Positions 17,507 to 27,746 of a stretch of 64,000 nucleotides of DNA are shown one piece after another; within the stretch, counting starts at the first letter, position 1, and each line of letters starts with the position of its first letter. Under the pieces are notes generated by a model, which ran no database searches, was not told where the DNA came from, and saw only the letters and a list, made by a program, of their open reading frames with translations. Both the position numbers and the translations under genes were made by a program. Origin of the DNA: Deltaproteobacteria bacterium (GTDB lineage: Bacteria > Desulfobacterota > Desulfobacteria > Desulfobacterales > SpSt-501); NCBI GenBank assembly GCA_016219005.1, contig JACRCN010000084.1:1-64000 (forward strand), in the 5' to 3' direction.

Positions 17507-18510
17507 GGGTCGGGCCGCGTTTTGAGCGGCAGGACCCGTTGCCCGGCCGAAGCGAGTATCCGCGCGATCAGGCGCTCGAAGGAGACCCCCACGAGGCCGC
17601 AGATGATGGGCAGATCGGAGTGCTCGGGGTGCAGCCCGGCCAGGGGGTTTACCTCGATGAACTGCGGCCGGCCGCGTTTGTCGCAGCGCAGGTCGAGGCG
17701 ACCCGCGTCCCGGCAGCCGAGTACCCGCCAGGCGCGCAGGGCAATGTCCTCGACGGCGGCCACCAACGGGTCGTCGGCCGGCTGTACGAGCCGGTAGCGC
17801 ACCAGTGCTTCAAAGTTTTCCTTGTTGTGGTAGGAATAGACTTGCGGTTCGGCGGCGGCCAGCAGCAGAACCTCCATGGTGCCCAGCACTTCTGCCTGGC
17901 GACCGGTTCCGATCACGGCCGTCGTGAACTCCCGCCCGGGCAGAAATCGTTCCACCAGTACCGGCTGCCGGTAGGTCTCGATCAGCAGACGGCAGGCTTC
18001 CGGCAGGTCCTTGCGGCGGCGGACGATGGATTTCGGCGAGACGCCTTTGCCCGTGCCCTCGGCCACGGGTTTGACGAAATAGGGCGGACCGAAGCGAACC
18101 TGCGCGGTTTCGTCCGGGTGCTCAACCACGGTAAAGTCGCAGGTTGGTACGCCGGCGTCGCGGATGACCCGCTTGGTCATGCCCTTGTGCAGGGTCAGGC
18201 TCATGACCAGCGGGTCCGAGAAGGTGTAGGGGATTTCGTAGGCATCGAGAAGAGCGGGGATCTGCGCCTCGCGTCCGATCCCGATCATCCCCTCGGCGAT
18301 GTTGAAGACTAGATCCCAGCGGCGGCCGGCCGCGAGGCGTTCCACCAACTGCAACGCATTACCGACCCGGTCGGTTTCGTGGCCGAGGCGCTGCAGCGTG
18401 GCGTCGATGGCATCAATCGTTTCTTCGCGGTCAAACTCCGCGGTCTCGTCTTCCGTGTACCCGCGCGCGAGGTATTCGGACCGCAGGTCGTAGGTCAGGC
18501 CGATGCGCAT
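17497..18510 (-). CDS. D-alanine-D-alanine ligase-like ATP-grasp enzyme (first ligase of KamA operon)
   Basis: 337 residues. Starts MRIGLTYDLRSEYLARGYTEDE, a head unlike peptidoglycan Ddl, then WDLVFNIAEGMIGIGREAQIPALLD (substrate-loop region, with NIAEG), a Gly-rich ATP loop EGTGKGVSPKS, and RLDLRCDKRG...EVNPLAGLHPEHSDLPI, the metal-binding strand. The ATG at 18510 has GGAGAACG before it; the longer frame overlaps kamA and is not coding. The gene lies 16 bases after kamA and overlaps the next ligase. The two ligases are paralogs of similar length but clearly divergent, suggesting sequential or two-component ligation. Confidence 0.82.
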   Translation of the reverse strand: MRIGLTYDLRSEYLARGYTEDETAEFDREETIDAIDATLQRLGHETDRVGNALQLVERLAAGRRWDLVFNIAEGMIGIGREAQIPALLDAYEIPYTFSDPLVMSLTLHKGMTKRVIRDAGVPTCDFTVVEHPDETAQVRFGPPYFVKPVAEGTGKGVSPKSIVRRRKDLPEACRLLIETYRQPVLVERFLPGREFTTAVIGTGRQAEVLGTMEVLLLAAAEPQVYSYHNKENFEALVRYRLVQPADDPLVAAVEDIALRAWRVLGCRDAGRLDLRCDKRGRPQFIEVNPLAGLHPEHSDLPIICGLVGVSFERLIARILASAGQRVLPLKTRPDPCA

Positions 18511-18526
18511 GGGGGCGTTCTCCGCG

Positions 18527-19852
18527 TCACGCCCCCACCACATCCGGGTAGCGGTATTGCCGGTCGCAATAGTTGCGCAGCAGCAGCATGTCGCCGTCGC
18601 GGCCCTCGACGTAGTTCGGCATGAGCGGGATCTTGCCGCCGCCGCCGGGGGCGTCGATGACATACGTGGGCACGGCGTAGCCGCTGGTGAATCCCCGCAG
18701 GCCGCGGATGATCTCGAGACCCTTCTCGACCGGGGTGCGGAAGTGGCCCGATCCGGTGATCGGGTCGCACTGGTAGATGTAATAAGGCCGTACGCGCATT
18801 CGCAGCAGATGATGGCAGAGTGCCTTCATGGTCTCGACGTTGTCGTTGATGCCTTTGAGCAATACGCTCTGGGAACCCAGGGGGATGCCGGCGTTCGCCA
18901 GCCGTTCACAGGCCCGATAGGCTTCCGGCGTGCACTCGGCCGGGTGCGTGAAGTGCAGGCTCATCCACAGCGGGTGGTGGCGGCGCAGCATGCGGACCAG
19001 GTTGGGCGTGATGCGCTGCGGCAGCACGGCCGGGATTTTGGTGCCGATGCGCAGGATTTCCACGTGAGGAATCTCGCGCAGCCGCGACAGCAGCCAGTTC
19101 AGGCGCTCGTCGTTCAGGGTCAGCGGGTCGCCGCCGGAGATCAGAACGTCGCGCACCGTGGGGGTCGACCGGATGTACTCGATCGCCCGCTCCAGGCGCG
19201 AACGGCTGGGATAGATGGCGCCGTGGCCGACCACGCGCGAACGCGTGCAATACCGGCAGTAGGTGGAGCAGAAATCAAGCACGAGCAGCAGCACGCGATC
19301 GGGGTAGCGATGGACCAGACCCGGCACCGGGCTCATGGAATCTTCGCTCAGCGGGTCTTCGGCCTCCCCGGGGGTGGTGACGAATTCGGCCGTCGTGGGC
19401 ACCACCGTCCGGCGCAGAGGGTCGTTCGAATCCTCCTTGGACAGCAGGCTCATGAAGTAGGGCGTGATGCCGACCGGCAGTCTGGACTGGATCATTTCGA
19501 TCGCCGCGCGTTCTGCTTCGGAGAGTTTCAGCATCCGCTCGAGCGGGTCGATGTGACGGATCCTGTGCCGGATCTGCCATTGCCAGTCGTTCCATTCCTT
19601 GTCGGTAACGGCGGGGAAAAATGCGCGGCGAAAGGCATTCGCCTTTAAGTTCGAGACGGGGCGTGACCGAGATGCCGGGAAGACAGAGACTTTACTTTTT
19701 AAACGGGGCGTTATTTCCGGTAGGGGTACTACATTTTCCAGACAAACTGCTGGACTGGGAGGCTCTTCGTCGTTTTCTCCTGCCAACTCACCCGCTGATC
19801 CCGGCACCGTTGAATTAGCAGGACTGCGAAAACTTGCCGCATCCGTTTTCAT
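18527..19852 (-). CDS. kamA: KamA family radical SAM aminomutase (lysine 2,3-aminomutase-like)
   Basis: 441-residue radical SAM and PLP enzyme. The 4Fe-4S cluster is held by Cys195, Cys199 and Cys202 (CSTYCRYC). The PLP lysine is in APGGGGKIP; the aspartate seven residues before it and the one in YQCDPITGSGHFRTP correspond to the residues that hold the lysine side-chain amine in clostridial lysine 2,3-aminomutase, so lysine is the likely substrate and beta-lysine the product. About 80 N-terminal residues are low-complexity. ATG at 19852 is preceded by AAGGAGAT at a rather long spacing; an upstream in-frame ATG at 19903 is less likely. First gene of an operon with two ATP-grasp ligases. Confidence 0.87.
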   Translation of the reverse strand: MKTDAASFRSPANSTVPGSAGELAGENDEEPPSPAVCLENVVPLPEITPRLKSKVSVFPASRSRPVSNLKANAFRRAFFPAVTDKEWNDWQWQIRHRIRHIDPLERMLKLSEAERAAIEMIQSRLPVGITPYFMSLLSKEDSNDPLRRTVVPTTAEFVTTPGEAEDPLSEDSMSPVPGLVHRYPDRVLLLVLDFCSTYCRYCTRSRVVGHGAIYPSRSRLERAIEYIRSTPTVRDVLISGGDPLTLNDERLNWLLSRLREIPHVEILRIGTKIPAVLPQRITPNLVRMLRRHHPLWMSLHFTHPAECTPEAYRACERLANAGIPLGSQSVLLKGINDNVETMKALCHHLLRMRVRPYYIYQCDPITGSGHFRTPVEKGLEIIRGLRGFTSGYAVPTYVIDAPGGGGKIPLMPNYVEGRDGDMLLLRNYCDRQYRYPDVVGA

Positions 19853-20322
19853 TGGAATACAGAATCTCCTTTCTTTTTGTAGGCTATGGGTTGATGTCGA
19901 CAACCAAATGACTTGAAGCTGAGAGAATTCATAGCTATACTGAAACTATCCGCAAACTGTGTGTGTGGCTCCTCCCTAATAAGTAATTATTGTTAACGGG
20001 GCCGACATTCTCATTGTGTATTTCATGTTACAGATGCTCAAAATCCCCTGCATATGGTGTACTGGTGGCAACCGTAATACAAAATATCGCGCGTGTCAAT
20101 AAAAATTTTTGAACTCAAAAAACCATTTTTTTTGAGTTCTGTCAAACAATTATACAACATTGGGCCGCAACTTTCAAAGAATTTTTCGGGTTAAGGCCCC
20201 AGATCTGCCCTTTTCAGTGTCGGATGCTTCTTATCCGCACCCTGTTAAAAGGTGATTATCGCCATAAACGGAAGAATCTTGAATGCAATTCGCGTCCGAA
20301 CAGAAAAAAGGAGGGAATTCAA
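19853..20322. other. AT-rich divergent intergenic region
   Basis: 470 AT-rich bases between kamA (minus) and the CBM48 protein (plus). They contain the hairpin at 20111-20139; no gene is seen. The base composition is well below the neighbouring genes. Confidence 0.4.
20111..20139. terminator. 12-bp AT-rich hairpin, terminator-like in both directions
   Basis: GAACTCAAAAAA (20111-20122) pairs perfectly with TTTTTTGAGTTC (20128-20139) around a five-base loop. A-tract and T-tract arms allow termination on either strand. Its place between divergent genes would suit attenuation or insulation, or it could be an operator. Confidence 0.45.
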
Positions 20323-20616
20323 ATGGCCCGAACCGCTAAGAAGAAAGATCCCAAGCGTCGCCGCATCGAATTCGTATTGGAAATGCCCCAGGCCGAGCAG
20401 GTCATTCTAATGGGAGATTTCAACGAGTGGAACCCCAAGACGCACCCGATGCGCAAGGACAAACACGGGGTCTGGCGCAAAAGGGTGATGATCTTCCCCG
20501 GCCACTACGAATATCGGTTCTGGGTGGACGGGGAGTGGTACAACGACCCTCACAACCCGCTGATATGCCCCAATTGCTTCGGGAGCGAGAACAATGTGAT
20601 CGAAGTGGCGCCTTGA
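20323..20616 (+). CDS. CBM48 (isoamylase N-terminal/AMPK glycogen-binding-like) domain protein
   Basis: 97 residues forming a single glycogen-binding-type beta-sandwich: basic head MARTAKKKDPKRRRIEF, then QVILMGDFNEWNPKTHPMRKD and GVWRKRVMIFPGHYEYRFWVDGEW, followed by NDPHNPLICPNCFGSENNVIEV. The W/F/Y pattern matches CBM48 modules of AMPK beta and branching enzymes, here free-standing. GGAGGG lies 8 bases before the ATG at 20323; the longer frame upstream is not needed. Probably binds alpha-glucans or serves a regulatory role. It is convergent with lon. Confidence 0.85.
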   Translation: MARTAKKKDPKRRRIEFVLEMPQAEQVILMGDFNEWNPKTHPMRKDKHGVWRKRVMIFPGHYEYRFWVDGEWYNDPHNPLICPNCFGSENNVIEVAP

Positions 20617-20723
20617 TCGAGCAGACCCGCACGTTCCAATCCAACAGGGGCCTGCTGCATGGCTGCGTGCATTTACTGCACCGTGCCCCTGCGGTACACG
20701 CCGCGTTTCCCTGACCTCTCGAA

Positions 20724-23081
<2,358 letters not shown>

Positions 23082-23206
23082 CCTTACCTCCAAATCTAAG
23101 TTGCTCCCGGATGGGGATTCAAGCGTTTGCAGGACCGTGCCGGCCCCGGCGGACGGGCCGGGCAGGCGCGAACATCCGGTGGAAACACCCTTCGCGCTGT
23201 CGGCGT

Positions 23207-23653
23207 CTACTCGTTCGCAATCGGCACCTTGAAGGATTGATTGACGGGCCGCTTGGTCAGGCGGATCTCCAGGAACCCATTCTTGGAGGTCGCCGTGACC
23301 TGCTCCGGGTCGATCGGGCTCGGCAAAAACAGGATGCGTTCAAAACGGCCATACTGGATCTCGGCCAGGCGGTAGGTGTGGTCCGGGCTGCACGCCGGCG
23401 CCTGCCGTTGGCCCCGGATCCGTACGGCCTTGCTGCTGATTTCGACTTCGAGATCCGCTCTCTGCACGCCTCCGATTTCGGCCAGGATCACGATGATGTT
23501 CGACGTTTCGTACATGTCCATCGGTGGCCGCCAGGCACGCTCGGACAGCATGAAGGAAGGCCCCAGGGACCCAAGCATATCCTCGATCGTTTTTTCGAAC
23601 CGGGTGGTGATTTCGTCAAGGTCGTTTCCAAAGCGAATCTTGAAGAATTCCAT
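23207..23653 (-). CDS. Hsp20/alpha-crystallin family small heat shock protein
   Basis: 148-residue ATP-independent chaperone. N-terminal arm [14 protein letters not shown], then the alpha-crystallin domain (about 45-140): [36 protein letters not shown], and the GxL-type strand [15 protein letters not shown]...[13 protein letters not shown] at 23653 is chosen over one two codons upstream because GAGGAA is then 8 bases away. Lies upstream of lon in the same orientation, 125 bases apart. Confidence 0.92.
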   Translation of the reverse strand: MEFFKIRFGNDLDEITTRFEKTIEDMLGSLGPSFMLSERAWRPPMDMYETSNIIVILAEIGGVQRADLEVEISSKAVRIRGQRQAPACSPDHTYRLAEIQYGRFERILFLPSPIDPEQVTATSKNGFLEIRLTKRPVNQSFKVPIANE

Positions 23654-23748
23654 GATCATTTCCTCGGCTGTTAAGGGTCATCTCCGTCACGGCGAAACCC
23701 TCTGTCCTGCTACCATATCCGCATGCACAAGTAAATACGCCGCAGCGG

Positions 23749-24696
23749 TTACAGCTCTTCCGGCGTGAACGCCACGACCTCGTCGATGGCGGCGGCGTCG
23801 GTGAAGAGCATCACGAGCCGGTCGATGCCGAGCGCGTTGCCGGCACAGGGGGGCATATGCGCCAGGGCGGCGAGGAATTTTTCCGGCAGGCGATGAACCG
23901 GCGCGCCGCGCGCCTGCATGAGCGCCTGTTCGGCGGCAAAGCGCCGCCGCTGCTCGGGCGCGTCGTTCAACTCGCTGAAGCCGTTGCACAGCTCCAGGCC
24001 ACCGATGTAAAGCTCGAAGCGCTCGGCAACAGAGGAATCTCCCGGTTTGAGGCGTGCTAGGGACCCGTGCTCGGCCGGGTAGTCATGCAGGAAAACGGGC
24101 CGATCCAGCCCGAGCCGCGGCTCGATCTCCAGTCCCATGACCGCATCGAAGCGGCCCTGGGCGAGGGCTGCCGGCATGGACAGCGACCCGTGGCGCGCGA
24201 ACGCGTCGGCCACGGTGAGCCTTTCCCAGGGCGGCGCGAGGTCGATCGGCCGGCCCTGGTAAAGGATGCTTCGGCCGGCCCCCAGTCCCTGGGCGATATG
24301 CAGAACCAGCTCCTCGCAGCGCGTCATGAGCTCGCGGTAGGTCTCCCCGACGGCATACCACTCGAGCATCGTCATCTCCGGCAGATGCCGCCTGCCGCGT
24401 TCCGCCTTGCGGAAGCACTTGCAGATCTGAAAAATCTTTTCATGGCCCGCCGCCAGCAGCCGCTTCATGCAGATTTCCGGGGAAGGCTGCAACACCCAAC
24501 CGTCCGCCGCGATGAGCTCGATGTGGGCCTCGGGCAGAGGTACCGGTATGCGAACGGGGGTCTCAACCTCGAGGTAGCCGCCTTCGGCAAAGAAGGCGCG
24601 CACCCAACGCAAAAGATCGGCCCGTAGCGCCAGGCTCGTGCTGCGGTGCGCATGTCGGACATTAGGCAAGCTGTTATTTTTCAATGATATGTCCAT
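23749..24696 (-). CDS. epmA: Elongation factor P (R)-beta-lysine ligase EpmA (PoxA/GenX)
   Basis: 315-residue class II aminoacyl-tRNA-synthetase paralog lacking a tRNA-binding domain; it attaches (R)-beta-lysine to a lysine of EF-P. Motifs seen: RWVRAFFAEGGYLEVETPVRIP (motif 1), CFRKAERGRRHLPEMTMLEWY (motif 2), and the motif 3 region AGNALGIDRLVMLF. The exact start is unsure because no clear Shine-Dalgarno precedes 24696; other in-frame ATGs reach 24762. The known partner EpmB is a KamA-like enzyme, and a KamA gene lies about 4 kb away. The upstream side abuts an integrase remnant. Confidence 0.9.
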   Translation of the reverse strand: MDISLKNNSLPNVRHAHRSTSLALRADLLRWVRAFFAEGGYLEVETPVRIPVPLPEAHIELIAADGWVLQPSPEICMKRLLAAGHEKIFQICKCFRKAERGRRHLPEMTMLEWYAVGETYRELMTRCEELVLHIAQGLGAGRSILYQGRPIDLAPPWERLTVADAFARHGSLSMPAALAQGRFDAVMGLEIEPRLGLDRPVFLHDYPAEHGSLARLKPGDSSVAERFELYIGGLELCNGFSELNDAPEQRRRFAAEQALMQARGAPVHRLPEKFLAALAHMPPCAGNALGIDRLVMLFTDAAAIDEVVAFTPEEL

Positions 24697-24709
24697 TCGC
24701 GTTTTGCAT

Positions 24710-24904
24710 TTACTTCCCAGCGTTGATGCTGGAGTGTGCCCTTCGCGGGCGTTCATTTTCATCCATGTCCTTGGGGTGCAGCTTGTCGTGGAACAGCATT
24801 AACTGCCTGATCCAACCGTAATAGGCGTTTTCGGTTTGGATGGAATAGCGGTTTTTGCGGATTTCGGTTCTGATCCGGTCCAGTAGCGTCAAGGCTACTC
24901 TCAT
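24710..24904 (-). pseudogene. intI: Integron integrase remnant (N-terminal SAM-like domain only)
   Basis: A 64-codon frame whose first 47 residues match the N-terminal core-binding segment of IntI tyrosine recombinases: LLDRIRTEIRKNRYSIQTEN followed by AYYGWIRQLMLFHDKLHPKDM. After HPKDM the similarity stops; the tail is unrelated and the catalytic domain with the RHRRY residues is absent. The orientation, divergent from the attC site and cassette ORF downstream at 25164 onward, is that of a true integron. Non-functional. Confidence 0.72.
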
Positions 24905-25163
24905 GTCGGGACATTATTGTTGAATATTTTAGAACATGCTGATATTTTATTAAATTATATGAAATACGAATGTCAAGCAAGATATCGCCTGTATTACATT
25001 GCAGATAATCGCCTTTCCGCCCACTTCAATACTTCAGTGAATTCTGTCAGCAAATCGGCGGCAAGAGGAAAAACATTGGCAAAGTAGCATGACTATTATT
25101 TGACCTGATAATAAAGATTTAATGAAAGCGTGCCCCAAAAATTTTCCCATCTCCCCACGAAAC
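24905..25163. other. AT-rich region between intI remnant and attC
   Basis: About 260 bases with no ORF of note, in the position where attI and the cassette promoter Pc are expected. No unmistakable attI core was identified. Composition is much poorer in GC than the backbone. Confidence 0.35.
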
Positions 25164-25232
25164 GCCCAACCCTTCCATCGAGCGAATAGCCACCGGCAAG
25201 CAGGTGTCTGTCGCTCACGGCAAACGTTAGCC
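25164..25232 (+). repeat. Integron attC recombination site
   Basis: A 69-base element beginning with the R'' core GCCCAAC (25164-25170) and ending with R' GTTAGCC (25226-25232). Inside, GAGCGA (25180-25185) and TCGCTC (25211-25216) are the inverted L''/L' arms. The left half GCCCAACCCTTCCATCGAGC and the right half ending CAAACGTTAGCC match attC sites of environmental cassettes as I know them. It lies 28 bases before the GNAT ORF. Confidence 0.7.
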
Positions 25233-25260
25233 GCAGGACGGAACCGATCGGTGCCTCGAA

Positions 25261-25740
25261 ATGCAAATAAGAGAAGCTAATCCCGAAGATCTGGCAACGA
25301 TTGCATTGCTTGTCAGTGAGTCAAATAGGGACGTCGCAGCGAGGTTCGGGTTGAACGCCGGGAACTGCCCCAAGCATCCATCGTTCTGTACAAAGAGCTG
25401 GGTAGAAGCCGATTTCGCACGGGGTGAAACGTACTTTATTCTCGAACAAGACTCCCTACCTATCGGCTGCGTCGCATACGAAAATTCGAGCGACAGGCTC
25501 GCGTACTTGAATCGCTTGTCGGTTCTTCCATTGCATCGCAACCGCGGAATTGGTGCTCGTCTGGTTCGGCACATTATCCAATACGCCCGGTCCATGTCAG
25601 TTCAAACTATCAGCATCGGCGTAATCGGCGAGCACACCGAACTGCAGCGCTGGTACCGTAAGCTCGGCTTCAAGGACGGCGAGACCAAGCGATTCCCGCA
25701 CCTACCGTTCTCTGTAAAGTACATGGCTTATGCGCTATAG
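25261..25740 (+). CDS. GNAT family N-acetyltransferase (likely gene cassette)
   Basis: 159-residue GCN5-type acetyltransferase: MQIREANPEDLATIALLV start, central strands CVAYENSSDRLAYLNRLSVLP, the acetyl-CoA pyrophosphate loop HRNRGIGARLVRHIIQYA, and the C-terminal ELQRWYRKLGFKDGE motif. The ATG follows the attC R' site by 28 bases, as in cassette genes; no strong Shine-Dalgarno is present, also common in cassettes. The substrate is unknown (small molecule or peptide amine). Probably mobile in origin. Confidence 0.85.
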   Translation: MQIREANPEDLATIALLVSESNRDVAARFGLNAGNCPKHPSFCTKSWVEADFARGETYFILEQDSLPIGCVAYENSSDRLAYLNRLSVLPLHRNRGIGARLVRHIIQYARSMSVQTISIGVIGEHTELQRWYRKLGFKDGETKRFPHLPFSVKYMAYAL

Positions 25741-25743
25741 GGT

Positions 25744-25786
25744 GGCTGACCCTTCCATTGGCGACACGCCTCTGGTGGAGTTGAGC
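25744..25786 (+). repeat. Degenerate second attC-like site
   Basis: Immediately after the GNAT stop, GGCTGACCCTTCCATTGGCG repeats the left half of the upstream attC with a few changes, and GTTGAGC (25780-25786) fits the R' core pattern GTTRRRY. The inner part is shortened to about 43 bases in total, so the site looks decayed. Confidence 0.4.
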
Positions 25787-25868
25787 CGGTTCACCGCGGG
25801 TCTGGAGGGGGCCGCCTGCTGGCTAAACTCGAGTACTTGAATCCAGGCCTCTCTAAAGAGGAATAAAC

Positions 25869-26186
25869 ATGATCAGTCGAATTTGGCACGGATGGACGAC
25901 CCCTGCGAATGCGGAGGCCTACGAAGCACTGCTCAAAGAGGAGATTTTCGCGGGGATCAGGGGGCGCGAAATTCCGGGGTACCGGGGAATTCAGCTTCTA
26001 AGGCGAGACGTTCGTGATGAAGTCGAGTTTATCACCATCATGACGTTCGACACATTGGATTCTGTGCGGAACTTCGCGGGCATCGATCTAGAGGCCGCTG
26101 TTGTGCCGGCTAATGCGCGGGCGTTGCTTGTTCGATTTGACGAGCGCTCGCAGCATTATGAGATTCGCCATGATTCACGATCATAA
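25869..26186 (+). CDS. Antibiotic biosynthesis monooxygenase-like (ABM/Dabb fold) small protein
   Basis: 105 residues of the dimeric alpha/beta-barrel fold: MISRIWHGWTTPANAEAYEALL, GYRGIQLLRRDVRDEVEFITIMTFDTLDSVRNFAG, then VVPANARALLVRFDERSQHYEI. This arrangement of two strands, helix, two strands with a closing HYE motif is typical of ABM-domain proteins of unknown substrate. GAGGAATAAAC precedes the ATG. Position downstream of a decayed attC suggests a second cassette; no attC is visible after it. Confidence 0.8.
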   Translation: MISRIWHGWTTPANAEAYEALLKEEIFAGIRGREIPGYRGIQLLRRDVRDEVEFITIMTFDTLDSVRNFAGIDLEAAVVPANARALLVRFDERSQHYEIRHDSRS

Positions 26187-26375
26187 GAAGCTGGTATTCA
26201 TGTGATCGGAGCGGGCGGGTGGGCATTGAAGCCACGCTCAACTTTCTTCGCAGGCGCTAATTGCGGAAGATGGATGCAAAATGCCGCCGCTGCAGTTGTC
26301 ACGGCGGACGCCTTGGTACCTGGATGGGCTGCATCGGGCAGCATGTTGTTAACCTTGGAGATGAAGGGAGAGATC

Positions 26376-26924
26376 ATGAAGCGATACATTTTGGCTTTGA
26401 TCTGTATCTCAATTGTTAGTGGTTGTGCAACCTCGCACATGATCAAATCCGAGGAAAAACCGACCATGGCACCCAAATCGGATTCCGCCTTGCTCGTTAT
26501 AATTCGTGACACTTATTTTGGCGGTGCCATTGTCTTTTGGAATTATCTTGACAGAAAATTGATTGGCGAAACCATGGGCAAATCGTATTTTGTCACTGAA
26601 GTACCGCCTGGCCCGCGTTATGTTATTTCTTCGACTGAGAACACGGGAGTGGCACGTTTTGATTTCAAGCCTCAAAAAATTTATTATTTGGGCCAGAGCG
26701 TGGCCATGGGAGTCTGGCGCGCGCGCACAGGCGGATTCTATCCTATGACCGCGCAAGAGGCTTCCGAATCAATGAAGAATTGTGCCTATTACAAATTTAA
26801 TCCAGAAGATGCTAATGAAGACTTGGACTCAGAAGCTTTCAAGAATGCTGTCGCAGAATATGAAGCAGGAATAAAAGAACACCCGGAGGCGTACAAAGCA
26901 TTGCTTGAATACGATGGACAATAG
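26376..26924 (+). CDS. DUF2846-like lipoprotein
   Basis: 182-residue predicted lipoprotein: signal MKRYILALICISIVSGC with lipobox Cys17. The mature part has a beta-rich domain (ALLVIIRDTYFGGAIVFWNYLDRKLIGE, YFVTEVPPGPRYVISSTENT) of the kind found in DUF2846 proteins, where a small molecule-like hook is displayed. The C-terminal helix (DSEAFKNAVAEYEAGIKEHPE) is charged. AAGGGAGAG precedes the ATG. GC is well below the backbone, so probably acquired. Confidence 0.78.
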   Translation: MKRYILALICISIVSGCATSHMIKSEEKPTMAPKSDSALLVIIRDTYFGGAIVFWNYLDRKLIGETMGKSYFVTEVPPGPRYVISSTENTGVARFDFKPQKIYYLGQSVAMGVWRARTGGFYPMTAQEASESMKNCAYYKFNPEDANEDLDSEAFKNAVAEYEAGIKEHPEAYKALLEYDGQ

Positions 26925-27080
26925 CCTTCAGAATGCGAGCGACGGTTTCAGCAATTACAAGCAAAAACTTCTCCATTGGAAGACCATAACCAGTACCAAG
27001 CGACCACAGCCGACCGGGCATTGCTGCATTCAAAAGAATCCGAAATATGCCGCTCGGCTTTAGAGAGGGATGGGTGAAAC

Positions 27081-27722
27081 ATGATTGCTGTTTGCCCAAA
27101 AAATGAATGTCATCAGCGATACCGCATACAACCCGGGATGATTGGAAAGATCGCTAAATGTAAGAAATGCAATAATCCATTTAAAATTGAGGAACTCATT
27201 TTTTCTCCTGAACCTTTAGAGCTTAAACCAATTCATAATGGTTTTATTGAACAGACAACGAAGCATTACGGCAATCATAGGTTAGAGCCTGAAGCGTCTC
27301 TCCCATCTTCCGGAACCGCATCACTTCGAGCACCTCTGACTCAAAGTTCCAAAAAAACATTTTACAAAGCGTCACCTTTACTCGTCATTGCGGTTTTGGG
27401 TATTGCCGCATTGCTTTTTATTGGGAACAACCATATTATCAGCGGCCGCGACAAGGGACTTTCTATTGTTCGTCGCGATTCATTTGGTTTAAGTGAGTTT
27501 TTTGTAAATGCTGATCGAATCACAGCCATGCAACCTGTTTCAGCCAATGCACAATTTCCTCTCAGTTTCAAAGTTCTGCAAAGAGAAGGGGTCATTAAAG
27601 CCGACGAAGCATCTAAAAGACGAATAAACGACGAAGAAAAAAAAGAAATTGATAAGGCCGTGCGAGATGCTCAAAAAGAAATTGATAGAATAATGCAAGG
27701 TGCTGAAAAATCATTTAAATAG
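27081..27722 (+). CDS. Zinc-ribbon membrane protein, hypothetical
   Basis: 213 residues, AT-rich. The N-terminus CPKNECHQRYRIQPGMIGKIAKCKKCNNPF is a zinc ribbon of the MJ0042/FHA-associated type (two Cys pairs around a YxI...G...C core). A single membrane helix lies at about residues 98-117 (LLVIAVLGIAALLFIGNNHI), followed by an extracytoplasmic tail ending in a charged helix rich in Lys/Glu (EEKKEIDKAVRDAQKEIDR). Function unknown; architecture suggests a membrane-anchored sensor or anti-sigma-like protein. Confidence 0.7.
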   Translation: MIAVCPKNECHQRYRIQPGMIGKIAKCKKCNNPFKIEELIFSPEPLELKPIHNGFIEQTTKHYGNHRLEPEASLPSSGTASLRAPLTQSSKKTFYKASPLLVIAVLGIAALLFIGNNHIISGRDKGLSIVRRDSFGLSEFFVNADRITAMQPVSANAQFPLSFKVLQREGVIKADEASKRRINDEEKKEIDKAVRDAQKEIDRIMQGAEKSFK

Positions 27723-27746
27723 CACTTAATTAAGCTATGAAGGAAG

